Source: Euphorbia lathyris (taxonomy: Eukaryota; Streptophyta; Magnoliopsida; Malpighiales; Euphorbiaceae). Taken from it: a DNA stretch of 64,000 nucleotides. The DNA lies in NCBI RefSeq assembly GCF_963576675.1, contig NC_088916.1, positions 26,511,501 to 26,575,500 on the forward strand. Direction: 5' to 3'. Below are positions 1-11,600 of the stretch, piece after piece. Position 1 is the stretch's first letter; each line of letters starts with the position of its first letter. The notes under the pieces were generated by a model. That model was not told where the DNA came from. It ran no database searches and worked only from the letters and a program-made list of their open reading frames with translations. Position numbers and translations under genes: made by a program.

Positions 1-699
1 GAAATTCATGTAGTGAAATACATGAATAATTAATTTGATTTTGTTAATCCTAATTAGATTAGGATTATGAATTAAATTAATTAAGAGATAAATAAGTTAG
101 GAGTTTTAATTAGATTATAATACTCCTATTATTATCCAATAAGGTTATTATTATTATCATTAATATATTAAATATATAATGAGATAATAATTAGGAATTC
201 TATTCCGAATTGAATTCCTATTCAGTAACCTAATTCTATCTAACTAGGGATTAGATACAAGAGATTATAAATAACCCTCCCCTAGGATTTTCGAAACCCA
301 CTAGTGCAAACCCTAGAGTGATTTTCGAAATCCCTATAGTGCAAGAGAGAGAAAATTTCGACACCCCCAGTTCGAGGACGAGATTTTCTACGCCTTCCTT
401 CCGATCAATTAATTTCATCTATTTCTTTTATCCTTGATCTTGTGTTGATTAATTAGAGGCAATCTACTTTGGTTGCTATTCAACGGTTGATTCTAAATTA
501 ATCTTCCCGTGTTTTATTTCGTGCTTGGGAACTCGGAGAAGAGTTGTGGGCACTTCATTAACAACGGTAGATTGATCATCAAAAGGTAATTCTTCTTATC
601 CCTCTTTATATGAAATAACGATTAACGGATCCTAGGGTTAATGGAAATAGGTTAAAAAATTTATATTTCCGCTGCTATACCTTAGCCTAATTTCCAACA
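1..699 (+). repeat. 5' LTR of element A copy 1 (3' part only)
   Basis: It matches the last 699 bp of the 1858-bp LTR at 6455-8312 and ends ...CCAACA directly before the primer-binding site. It holds a TATA box (TATAAATA at 266-273) followed by a C-rich stretch where transcription probably starts. Two perfect inverted repeats lie near its start: 4-27 (9-bp stem, GTGAAA loop) and 45-67 (10-bp stem, TAG loop). A good splice-donor-like sequence, AAAAG/GTAAT, lies at 581-590. Confidence 0.9.
266..273 (+). promoter_or_regulatory. TATA box of element A LTR
   Basis: TATAAATA lies mid-LTR, upstream of a CCCTCCCC tract, the usual place for the U3/R border. In the complete LTRs three GCCCA motifs, like plant site II elements, lie roughly 300 bp upstream (near 7573-7599 in the 3' LTR). 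Equivalent TATA boxes are in the other A LTRs, for example 28107-28114. Confidence 0.6.
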
Positions 700-2503
700 G
701 TGGTATCAGAGACATCGTTAAATCCGTTATTTCATATATGAAAATTTAGAAGTTTTTCAATAGGATTGAATAAATATGTATAGTTAGGATTAATTAACAA
801 ATTGTTTTGATTAATTGATTCTAAAGATAAATAAGTTTTAATTAATTGTTAATTAAAATAGATTATGCGTATGTTCCTAATTATTTTGGTTGATAATCAT
901 TATAATGAAATCTATTAGTTTTATAGTTAGATTGATAAAATCAGTTTTATTAATTCTAAAGATAAAACGGAAATCTATAGTAGTTTTCCTATTTTCTGAA
1001 AATCGTTTTAAAATCGTTTTAGAACTGATATATATATATTTAAAATTGTTATTATATAAAAAAAATACGACAGCATCCCGAGTCGCGCCTCGCGGCGCGA
1101 CTGGCCGCTGTGTCGCGACGCCTGGCTTGCGGCAGCGGCGGTTCAGCCGTCCTAGGGCTGCTGCCAATCGGCAGCAGCCCACTCTCGGGCCCGGCCCGAG
1201 ACCCACTTGAATTTTAAATTGTTTAAAATCGGTTTTTATATATTTTAAATATATATGTTTCAGAAATTGATAGTTTTCTGTTTTGATTATCGAATGAAAA
1301 TTTGTTTAAAAGTTGTTTTACCAATTTGTAAATCAAAATGTTAAATGAATTAAAATCAAAATAATTGGGACGTGCATAATTAAAGTTTTGTATAGTTATA
1401 TTAATCTAAAAATTAATATAAAAGATACGAAACTATTAGAAGTAAAATTGGATGAAAGTTAATTTGATAAGTTAATGTGATTAAAATAAATATTACATAA
1501 GATAGTTATGTAATCAACCAATTAAATTTATTTAATTGAGTCTATGCATGTTTGGAGTTATGGACATATTTGGACCCTCTTTTAGTCTTTTAGTATTTTT
1601 GAAATAGGGCCTGCGAGTCCTGCCTTTCTACTATCTATTGTAATTTCTCCTCTCATCTGATTCCCTTCAATTCAATTGAAGTTTTCTTTAGTAGTATAGA
1701 AATTAATATGTAATTTCAAGGCGCCATGGAAAAGACGGAGGACCTAAAGAGAAATATGTAATAGTTAGTATTTCCTTAGGTTTGCCCTTTTATTCCGTCT
1801 CTGGCTCGACGGAATAATTTAGATGATATGTCCATAACGCCAATGTATGTGAATGTATGTGTCTGATGTATGCTAAAGCAAATCAAGACTAAGTTAGATT
1901 ATGAGACCTAAAATAAAATCCCTCATTAAAAAGTTAAGTAAATAAACAAGTTATTAAAATCGGTTGCCCCTCCCTAATATTATAATTCAGCCGGCAGTAC
2001 TGGGGGCCTTTGGGTTGTTGAGCAAACTCAAGCTCGGGGTCTTACGGTAACACCTGAATTATCGAAAATTACTTTTCATGAATATGGGGTAATACTTAAA
2101 TTAGATTATGATAATTGGATGAGCAAACTCATGTTCTCATAAACTAATGGGCAAGATGGTTGGGATTAATGTGAATAGCATATTAGTTACTAATGTGGTT
2201 AGTAACCCAATAACCTAGGAATCACATTAAAGATGTGATTGATTACATGAATCTACCTAACGAATGAGACTAGCTTGTTGAGCAAACTCAAGGCGAAATC
2301 TCAGGAGTTAGGATCCTAGCTCACTAAAGGATTTGTGAAATTCTTCGAATTAATATGGAGGGCTATTAATTTGGCAAAATAGTGGGAGCAATCTAAAATA
2401 AACTAAAAGGCCTATAATTTTAGATTGATATACTTTAAGCAAATGAATGACATATGTTTACTCTTTCTCACTCTCAGGTTTAATTAAACACACTATTAAA
2501 ATC
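700..2503 (+). other. Structured 5' leader of element A copy 1
   Basis: About 1.8 kb between the LTR and the gag start, with many upstream ATGs and no conserved ORF. It contains an AT-rich stretch, a TA run, and a GC-rich island at about 1069-1205 with three perfect hairpins: 1081-1102 (9-bp stem), 1155-1180 (11-bp stem) and 1183-1201 (8-bp stem). Further on are a 10-bp-stem hairpin at 1790-1817 and three related small hairpins with CAAA loops at 2018-2031, 2119-2132 and 2278-2291. A pyrimidine tract and CAG at 2461-2477 look like a splice acceptor. Both copies keep all of these. Confidence 0.75.
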
Positions 2504-5500
2504 ATGACTAACACTAATCTGCAAAACATTCTTACCGATAACAAATTGAATGGTTCAAACTTCACCGACTGGTATCGCAACCTCAAAATTGTTTTGAAGT
2601 TCGAGAGGAAAGGGTATGTACTTGATACACCGATACCCCCTTACCCAATGGATGATGCTCCCTACCAAGAATTTTATGCTTACTTGAAGCATAAATCTGA
2701 TGACGATCAAACGGGAGACATCATACTTGCATCATTGACACCGGAAGTAAAAAGGCAACTACATTCAGATATGGATGCCTATTCCATGGTCAAGCACCTA
2801 AAAGAGTTATTTGTGAATGAAACTCGGTGCGAGCGCTTCGAAATAACAAAGGAGTTATATAAAAGCAAGATGCAGGTGGGCACATCTGTAATGGCACATT
2901 GTGCCAAGATGATCAGCCTTATCACCAAGTTTTCTTGTATTGGAGATGCGATGGACCATAAACTAAGTGAAAACTTACTTCTTCAGTCCCTCCCCGAGAG
3001 TTACTCACAGTTCATCATGAACTACCAAATGAGTGGCTTGCAAACCTCTCTTGTAGAGCTTGCACATATGCTCGAGTCAGTCGAGCCCATTATAAAATAA
3101 AACGAGGAGATACTGGCCCTTGCTATTGAAGGATCAAGAAAAAGGAAAGGGATCTCTCCCAATCCAAATCATCTTGATAAAGGAAAGGAGGCTATGCTCA
3201 CCGAAACGAAGGGAAAGGAATTAAAGAAGCCCAAAGGAAAGTGCTACTATTGTGGTGACTTGGGGCATTGGAAGAGGAACTGCATGGAGTACCTAATCTT
3301 CCACGAGAAGGAAAATGACGGTGCTTCAGCATCTGGTATGTTTTATATTGACATAAATACAATTTCACAATCTGAATCTTGGGTACTTGATACCGGATGT
3401 GGATCTTATATTTGTACAAATATGCAGGAGCTAAAACAGACTAAGGAACTAAAGAAAGGAAGCATAAACTTGTGAGTGGGAAATGGAGCAAGAGTTGCCG
3501 CCCTCGCAATTGGAGATTATGTTTTGAATTTGCCCTCTAGGCTTGTAATAGAATTAAGGAATTGTTTATACGTTCCGCAAATGTCTCGTAACATTATTTC
3601 TATTAGTCGTTTTGTTGACGACGGTTTTCATATTTCAATAAAAGACAAGAGTTGCAATTTTTATAAAGATTCGATCTTTTATTTTTCAGGAATATCACAA
3701 AATGGGATTTATGTGTTAGATGACAAAATTCCTGTTTTTGCAATTGATACCAAAAGACATAAGCTAGATAATTCAACTTACTTGTGGCATTGTCGTTTAG
3801 GCCATATAAACAAGAGACGCATGCTAAAGCTACATTCAGATGGGCTTATAGATCCAATCGATCCCGAATCATTGGAAACATGTGAATCATGTTTAAAAGG
3901 TAAAATGACAAAGACACCCTTTAGCAATAAAGGTGAGCGTGTATCAGACACTCTAGGACTCATTCATTCAGATGTATGCGGTCCTATGTCAGTCCAAGCA
4001 AAAGGAGGATTTAGATTCTTCATAAGCTTCATAGATGACCATACCCGATATGGTTACATCTACTTGATGAAGCACAAATCAGAAGCTTTTGAGAAATTCA
4101 AATGCTTCAAGATTGAAGTAGAAAATCAATTAGGAAAGAAAATAAAGACGCTTCGATCTGATCGAGGTGGCGAATATCTTTCAGATAATTTTCTGAATTA
4201 TCTAACTGAATGTGGGATATGCTCACAATGGACACCTCCCTATACACCACAACACAATGGTGTATCCGAGAGGAGAAACCATACCCTACTAGATATGGTA
4301 CGATCCATGATGAGCATGGCCTTACTTCCAAAGACGTTCTGGGGCTTTGCCTTAGAAACTGCCCTCTTCACCCTAAACCGAGTACCAACTAAATCCGCTA
4401 GTTCCACACCATATGAATTGTTCGTTGGTAGGAAACCTGTGTTCTCATTCATGAGAGTATGGGGTTGTTCAGCATTTGTCAAACGCATTGCGTCCGACAA
4501 ACTAGATTCGAAATCTGATAAATGTTTCTTCATTGGATACCCTAAGGAAACTGTGGGATATTACTTCTATCATCCAGATGATCAGAAAGTGATAGTATCC
4601 AAACAAGCAACCTTCTTAAAGAAAGAGTTTCTCGAAGAAACATAAAAGGGAAGCATGATTGAACTTGACGAAGTTCAAGAAGAAGAAACACCGACTGAAA
4701 CAACGGAGGCGGTTGAGGTACCCGAAGTAGTCCCATTAGATGAGACTCCAGTGCCACCTATTCGTAGATCACAAAGAGTTCGTGAACTCCCAGTTAGATA
4801 TGGTTTTCTAGTGGGAGATGATAATGAAGTTCTCGTGTTAGACGACGAACCCGAAAACTACGAAGAGGCTCTTACTAGTCCAGATTCTAAAGCATGGCTT
4901 GAGGCCATGGATTCTGAAATGGATTCCATGTATACTAACCAAGTATGGACTTTGGTTGATCCACCCGAAGGGATAAAACCCATTGGGTGCAGATGGATCT
5001 TAAAAAAGAAGACAGACATGGATGGAAAGGTTAGCACCTACAAAGCTAGGTTAGTAGCGAAAGGATATCGTCAGAAGCAAGGAATTGATTATGACGAAAC
5101 TTTCTCTCCTGTGGCTATGTCCAAATCAATCAGAATCATGCTTGCAATTGCCGCTCACTTCGATTATGAGATTTGGCAAATGGATGTGAAAACAGCTTTC
5201 CTAAACGGAAACCTGCTTGAGGATGTATATATGATGCAGCCTGAAGGTTTCATATCGAAGGATGCAAATAAAGTTTGCAAACTTCAGATATCCATTTATG
5301 GACTCAAGCAAGCATCAAGAAGCTGGAATAAGCATTTTGACGAAACCATAAAACAATTTGGTTTCGAACAAAATTGCGAAGAAGCTTGCATTTACAAGAA
5401 AGCAAGTGGGAGCTCTATAGCATTTCTCATACTATATGTGGACGATATATTATTAATGGGAAATGACATTGCTCTACTACAGTCGGTAAAAGTATGGTTA

Positions 5501-6424
5501 TCTGGTAACTTCTCAATGAAAGACCTTGGTGAAGCAGCTTATATACTTGGTATAAAGATCTACAGAGATAGATCGAGAAGACTGCTTGGTCTTTCACAGG
5601 CTACATACATTGAAAAGGTGCTAAATCGGTTTAGCATGCTTGAATCGAAACGAGGTAACTTACCCATGCTACATGGAGTAAAGTTAAACAATCATCAATG
5701 TCCTAAAACCGATGATGACAAAAGACGCATGGCTGTAGTCCCGTACGCCAGCACAATCGGTTCGATTATGTATGCTATGTTATGCACTAAACCTGACGTA
5801 GCGTTCGCGTTATCTGTAACGAGTCGTTACCAAGGAAATCCGGGAGACGAGCATTGGATTGCCGTCAAGAACATTCTTAAGTACTTGAGAAGAACTAAAG
5901 ATATGTTCCTAGTGTACGGAGAAGGTGATCTGAAAATAGAAGGATTTTCAGACGCAAGTCATCTCACAGATGAGAATGATTTTAAATCCCAATCAGGATA
6001 CCTGTTTATTTTGAATGGGGGCGCGGTCAGTTGGAAGAGTTCCAAGCAGGGAAGCGTAACTTTCTCTACGCCCGAGTCAGAGTATATCGCAGCTGCAGAA
6101 GCAGCAAAGGAAGCGGTTTGGATTAGAAAGTTCATTACAGAACTTGGTGTGGTGCCTGACATTGTAAATCCCATTACATTGTATTGTGATAACAATGGAG
6201 CCATTGCGCATGCAAAGGAACCACGGTCTCATAATGCGTCCAAGCATTACCTTAAGCGATACCACATCATAAGAGAGATTGTGGCTAGAGGAGATGTGAG
6301 AATAGAAAGAGTACCTACAGAGGACAACGTTGCAGATCCGTTGACAAAGCCCTTAACCCAGAGAGTACATGATCATCATTTAACTTCTACTGAGATAAGT
6401 TTTAGAAACAATTGGCTTTTTTAG
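2504..6424 (+). pseudogene. Element A gag-pol polyprotein, copy 1 (three in-frame stops)
   Basis: One reading frame encodes all copia domains: a UBN2-type gag, zinc knuckle CYYCGDLGHWKRNC, protease motif DTGC, a GAG-pre-integrase segment (WHCRLGH), an integrase core with the acidic residues in HSDVCG, RSDRGGEY and NGVSERRN, reverse transcriptase with YVDD, and RNase H ending near ADPLTKPL. It is broken by TAA at 3098, TGA at 3473 and TAA at 4643; only the last is private to this copy. An in-frame ATG also lies 57 nt upstream at 2447; I chose 2504 because it is the first ATG after the possible splice acceptor and starts the recognisable gag. No frameshift was seen. Confidence 0.92.
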
Positions 6425-6454
6425 AAACAATTGGCTTTAGTCCAAGTGGGAGTA

Positions 6455-8312
6455 TGTTGGGGTTTAGTGTCCTATAGACAATTGTTCTAGGATACAAACT
6501 TAATGTAAATGAATTGTTCTTTATATCATTTGTTTTAATGAGATATATGTTTTATAACTATATAAAGGCAATCCCTTTTAAGCACTAAATAAAGTCTAAT
6601 AAAAGGAAATCCGTAAGTTTATTTAAAGTGATTATAAAGTGTTCATGCAAGCATGAAGTGAGACAAAACTTTATAATAAACTGATAAACTTAAAACCACC
6701 CCAAGTCAAATGATATGTTTAGGATTGATATATCACTATTGAGACTTGCATGTAACAATGTCTTCTGTCCGACAGAAAGCTGATCTCACAAGCTTCATAT
6801 ATACAGATATCTGGACAGTTACATGGATCCGATGAAAAGTAGTTCATTAGGATTGGGGATCCCATTTGAGATAACAGGATGGGTAGATTCATCCTTGTCA
6901 CCTGTTCATCTCATTGGTATTAATAGGTATAACTAATCATCAGACTCAAAGGAATATTAATTGGTATTCTGGATTACGGAATGTGACGCTTTGACTCTGG
7001 TGTAACACGATCCTTAATAGAGATGACTCTATGGTGTGAACAGTAGACGTTGGGTATCACATGAAGTGATTGCGGGATCGTTATATATTGGATTAAGCAT
7101 TTATCACTCCCGATAAATGGGAGATACATCCAAGGATCGCTTGTGGAAGACTCGACTCTAAATCCTTGCAAGGTGATAGCTTAAGACTTGAAATACAGAT
7201 TTCACTTAACCTATCTATTTGAGTTGACTCGGCCTGTACAAGTAAAACGAACGTCTCGCTATATGTGACTTGACATCATCCATAGTCATAAGATTCAGTT
7301 CAAGGATGTAGTTGATAAAGGATCGAATTATACTGTAACTAATACGGAAAGGTTAACGACAGAATCAACCTGTCTTCTTATAGCTCTGGGGGAATGATTA
7401 CGGACTTGCTAATCACATACTCTGTACATCATTCTGTTATGCAAAGATTAAATATAATTCTTTGAAAATTATTTAATAACGTTGCATACGGCTAGAAGCA
7501 ATAAGAACCTAATGGGTCACACATAAGACTTGGAACCTAAAAGAGAGATAGATGTTAATTAATTGATGGAAGCCCAATTGAGCCCAATAAGGCCCATGGA
7601 CCAAAGGGGGGTCGAAATTCATGTAGTGAAATACATGAATAATTAATTTGATTTTGTTAATCCTAATTAGATTAGGATTATGAATTAAATTAATTAAGAG
7701 ATAAATAAGTTAGGAGTTTTAATTAGATTATAATACTCCTATTATTATCCAATAAGGTTATTATTATTATCCTTAATATATTAGATATATAATGAGATAA
7801 TAATTAGGAATTCTATTCCGAATTGAATTCCTATTCAGTAACCTAATTCTATCTAACTAGGGATTAGATACAAGAGATTATAAATACCCCTCCCCTAGGA
7901 TTTTCGAAACCCACTAGTGCAAACCCTAGAGTGATTTTCGAAATCCCTATAGTGCAAGAGAGAGAAAATTTCGACACCCCCAGTTCGAGGACGAGATTTT
8001 CTACGGCTTCCTTCCGATCAATTAATTTTATCTATTTCTTTTATCCTTGATCTTGTGTTGATTAATTAGAGGCAATCTACTTTGGTTGCTATTCAACGGT
8101 TGATTCTAAATTAATCTTCCCGTGTTTTATTTCGTGCTTGGGAACTCGGAGAAGAGTTGTGTGCACTTCATTAACAATGGTAGATTGATCATCAAAAGGT
8201 AATTCTTCTTATCCCTTTTTATATGAAATAACGATTAACGGATCCTAGGGTTAATGGAAATAGGTTAAAAATTTTATATTTCTGTTGCTATACCTTAGCC
8301 TAATTTCCAACA
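6455..8312 (+). repeat. 3' LTR of element A copy 1
   Basis: 1858 bp, starting TGTTGGGG and ending CCAACA, the same length as the A LTRs at 26683 and 34307. The start follows a purine-rich tract. It differs at about four positions from the same LTR in copy 2, but the 5' and 3' LTRs of one element differ at about 28. A 20-bp direct repeat (AGAAACAATTGGCTTT-containing) at the end of the RNase H reading frame lies just upstream. Confidence 0.93.
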
Positions 8313-8642
8313 CATAGTTCTGTCAAGATTAATGAGTCGGTTCTTGATTCTGATTCGGACACGGCCCCTGCCTCTCCTTCTCTTGGCTTTCCAGCTTATC
8401 AACTTGATAAAGAGCTGGGAAGCTTGGGTTGGCACGCCTCTCACCCCATTCCTCAGGTTTCTGAACTTCCTATTTTGCAAAACATTGCGAATTCAGAAAA
8501 CAGAGACTGTTTGCAGGTGGTTAATGATCCAGAGGAAAAGACTTGGTCTAAAGTCCAGAAAAGGAAGAAGCACAAGGATAACAACACTCCCCTTGAAGTC
8601 AGTGGTAAACGGCATAGCAAGCCGCATGTGCGGTTTCAATGA
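8313..8642 (+). pseudogene. LINE ORF1, C-terminal part (copy 1)
   Basis: An open frame from the A insertion point to TGA at 8640-8642. It encodes an acidic and Ser/Pro-rich stretch, then a basic C-terminus rich in Lys/Arg (SKVQKRKKHK). The N-terminal side, with a DUF4283-like region and zinc knuckle, is the matching piece at 26120-26682. ORF1 of plant L1 elements is an RNA-binding partner of the ORF2 protein. The stop overlaps the ORF2 start as ATGA, suggesting coupled translation. The fragment has no start codon of its own. Confidence 0.8.
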
Positions 8643-11600
8643 TTGTGTTATTTTGGAATTGTAGGGGCATCGGTAATGATTGCACTCAACGAGCCCTGAA
8701 ACTTCTGTGCCAACACCATCGTCCTGATTTCTTGTGTCTTGCAGAACCCCTTGTTTGTTTTAGTGACACTTCTGATCGGTTTTGGAGATCTTTGGGTCTA
8801 TCTCTCTTTGCCTGGAATGATAAGGATTCGCCGACTCTTTGGCTTCTTTCTAGGGATGCTTCTTCTCTTTCTCTTCATTCTTCTCATTCCCAACATGTTA
8901 CTGTTCAACACAAGCTGGGTGATAAGTCTTTTCTGCTTTCTTTTGTCTATGGTAGTAACTTGGTTTCGGAAAGAAGGGAGTTGTGGTCCTCTCTTTATAG
9001 TTGTGCCTTTCCTCATAATAATTGGTTGGTGTTTGGGGATTTCAATGCTATTACGGGCTCTCATGAGAAACTTGGTTCCCCTCCTGCTGCTGGATCCTGC
9101 AGGGAATTCAGGAATTTTATTGATGATTGTGATCTTATTGATATTGATACTTTAGGACAGAGGTTTACTTGGTCCAATGGTCGGTATGGGGCGGCTCATG
9201 TTGAATGTCGCATGGATAGAGCTTTGGTGTTAGAGGGATTTTTAGATTCTTGGGACTCTATCTATTGCACGGCTTTGGCAAGGTATAGTTCTGATCATTG
9301 CCCGATGCTCCTTCAATGCAGAACTGGGGATCCAAGGATTGCTAGGTTCAGATTCCATGCCATGTGGACCACTAATGATTCTTTAAAAGGGGTAATTACT
9401 AATCACTGGACAACATCACGCATCTCTCTCCCTCCTGCACAACTATTATGTCATAAACTTCGCACTCTTAGGCCTATTCGCAGGGATTGGAATAAAAACG
9501 TGTTTGGCAGAATTGATTCTAATATCCATCTGGAAGAAGTTCATCTTACTGATATTCAAAAGCAAATTTCAGAGCAAGGTGATTCTCCTGAGTTGAGTGG
9601 TGCTGCTTCTGCCGCCTGCTCCAACCTTGATTTACAACTTCTTCGACAGGAGATGATGTACAGAGAGCAAAGCCGTGTTAATTGGATTAAAGAGGGGGAT
9701 AGGAATACTAGTTTTTTCTAAAGGTCTTCTAAAGTTAGAAAAACTTGGGCCGGCATTCATCATTTAAGGATCGGCGATGGGGATCCCACTTCTGACACGG
9801 TAAGATTATCTGATCATGTAATTGAGTATTTCTCTAATCTCTTCTGTAGTTCTAGGGAGCATATTGATCTTTCTCCAATTAATGAGGTAATTCCCAACTT
9901 AGTAACTTCTTTGGAAAATGAGGAATTAATTTCTAAACCTTCCATTGAAGCTATTAAAAACACGGTATTTTCCATGGATCCTGACAGTGCCCCTGGCCCT
10001 GATGGTTTTGGGGGAATCTTTTATCGTTTCTTTTGGGATATTGTTGGGAAGGATGTTTTCAATATGGTTCAGGCTTTCTTTGATCATGGGTGCATCCTAC
10101 CTGGTTTAAACTCTAGTATTATGGCTCTAATTCCTAAAGTGGCTGAAGCTGACAGAATTGAGAATTTTCGTCCAATTGTGATGAGTAACTTTGGTTTCAA
10201 AATCATCTCAAAAATTCTTGCAGATGGCCTTGCAGTTATTGCTGCAAGGATTGTCTCTCCCAACCAGTATGGTTTCCTTAAAGGTAGAAGCATTCATCAG
10301 TGCATTGCCTTAGCTTCCGAGGGAGTTAATATGCTTGACAGAAAACGTTTTGGTGGACACATGGCCTTAAAAATTGATATCCGTAAGGCTTTTGATACTT
10401 TAGATTGGAACTTTCTCTTAGCTGTGTTAGATTCCTTTGGTTTTTCTCTCACTTTCAGAGATTGGATCCTTAACATTCTGGCATCTGCTCGTATTTCTGT
10501 GATGATTAATGGTTCTCCAAAGGGTTACTTTTCTTATTCTAGAGGGGTAAGACAAGGGGACCCCCTCTCTCCTATGCTATTTGACATTGCTGAGGATTTT
10601 TTCTCTCGTTCGCTTACTAAGATGGTGATGGAGGGTACTTATTCTCCTATGTATTATTCTGGCGGAACTTCCTTTCCTTCTCATCTTCTTTTTGCTGATG
10701 ACATACTCATTTTTGGAGTGGCGTCCTTGAGCAATTTGCATGCTCTCAATGATTTCTTCCTGCTCTATGGACGGATATCCGGTCAGCAGGTTAGTTGGGA
10801 TAAATCTGCTATCTTTTTTGGTTCTCAGGTGAGTCCCACGAGGAGGGTTCGACTTACTCACTGTCTTGGCATCCGTTTGGAGTCTCTCCCTTTTAGTTAC
10901 TTAGGAGTCCCTCTATTTAAAGGAGCTCCTAGGGCTCGTCATCTCAGTTGCCTTGCAGACAAATTTCTATCTCAATTTAGCAAGTGGAAAGGTAGCTCTC
11001 TCTCCTTTGCAGGGCCTTTAACTCTAATTAAGTCGGCTATTACTGGCTCTCTGGTTCACTCATTCTTGGTCTATAAGTGGCCAGTGGGATTGTTGAAAAA
11101 GCTCAATAGAAGCGTTAAGAATTTCCTTTGGACGGGTTGTATTGATCAGAGGAAGTTAATCACGGTTCCCTGGCAAACTTGTTGCAAAAGTTTGGAGGGT
11201 GGAGGATTGGGCATTAAGGATTTTAGGATCTTTAACCAAGCTCTCTTGGGTAAGATGTGTTGGGATTTAATTCAAGGCACTAGTCTTGCTATTTCTCTGA
11301 TGAAGTCTAGATTTATGGCTGTCTCTGGTTTGCCTAAAGCTACCATTGCTCCTTCCTCGATTTGGTCTTCTTGTAAGTTTGTTTATTCTTCCATTTAGGA
11401 CCAGACCTTCTGGTGGATTGGCTAGTCTTCATCGCTCAATTTCTGGACTGATAGGTGGATTATTCCATCGGTGGCGGATAGATTGGGTCTTGATCCTCAC
11501 GATAAGCGTTCACGCTTTAACTCTGTTGATGATTTTTTGGTAAATTCGGAGTGGCTTGACTTAGGCACTCTTCCCGTAGTTGTTCAAAACAGTATTTGAT

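Larger units (their letters stand above)
1..8312 (+). mobile_element. Ty1/copia element A, copy 1 (5' LTR cut by window edge)
   Basis: A copia-order LTR retrotransposon: partial 5' LTR 1-699, internal region 700-6454, 3' LTR 6455-8312. The primer-binding site TGGTATCAGAGA follows the 5' LTR at 701, close to the initiator-Met tRNA 3' end but with one mismatch near its end. A purine-rich tract (AAGTGGGAGTA) precedes the 3' LTR. The 3' LTR ends ...CCAACA and is followed by the TSD catag at 8313-8317, which splits a LINE. Domain order gag-PR-INT-RT-RNase H defines copia. I do not assign a lineage. Confidence 0.95.

Noticed and set aside
700..715. TGGTATCAGAGA-type sequence considered as a tRNA gene fragment
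   Set aside because: It is the retrotransposon primer-binding site right after the LTR end CCAACA.
877..1210. Open frames on both strands across the GC-rich island of the A leader (also 28849-29058)
   Set aside because: They exist because the GC-rich palindromes lack stops; the peptides are Arg/Pro/Gly-rich without known motifs, and one frame is destroyed by the TA expansion in copy 2.
8739..9155. A 138-codon hydrophobic, membrane-like frame inside LINE ORF2 (also 36591-37007)
   Set aside because: It is the +1 shadow of the endonuclease coding sequence; the real frame has clear APE motifs.
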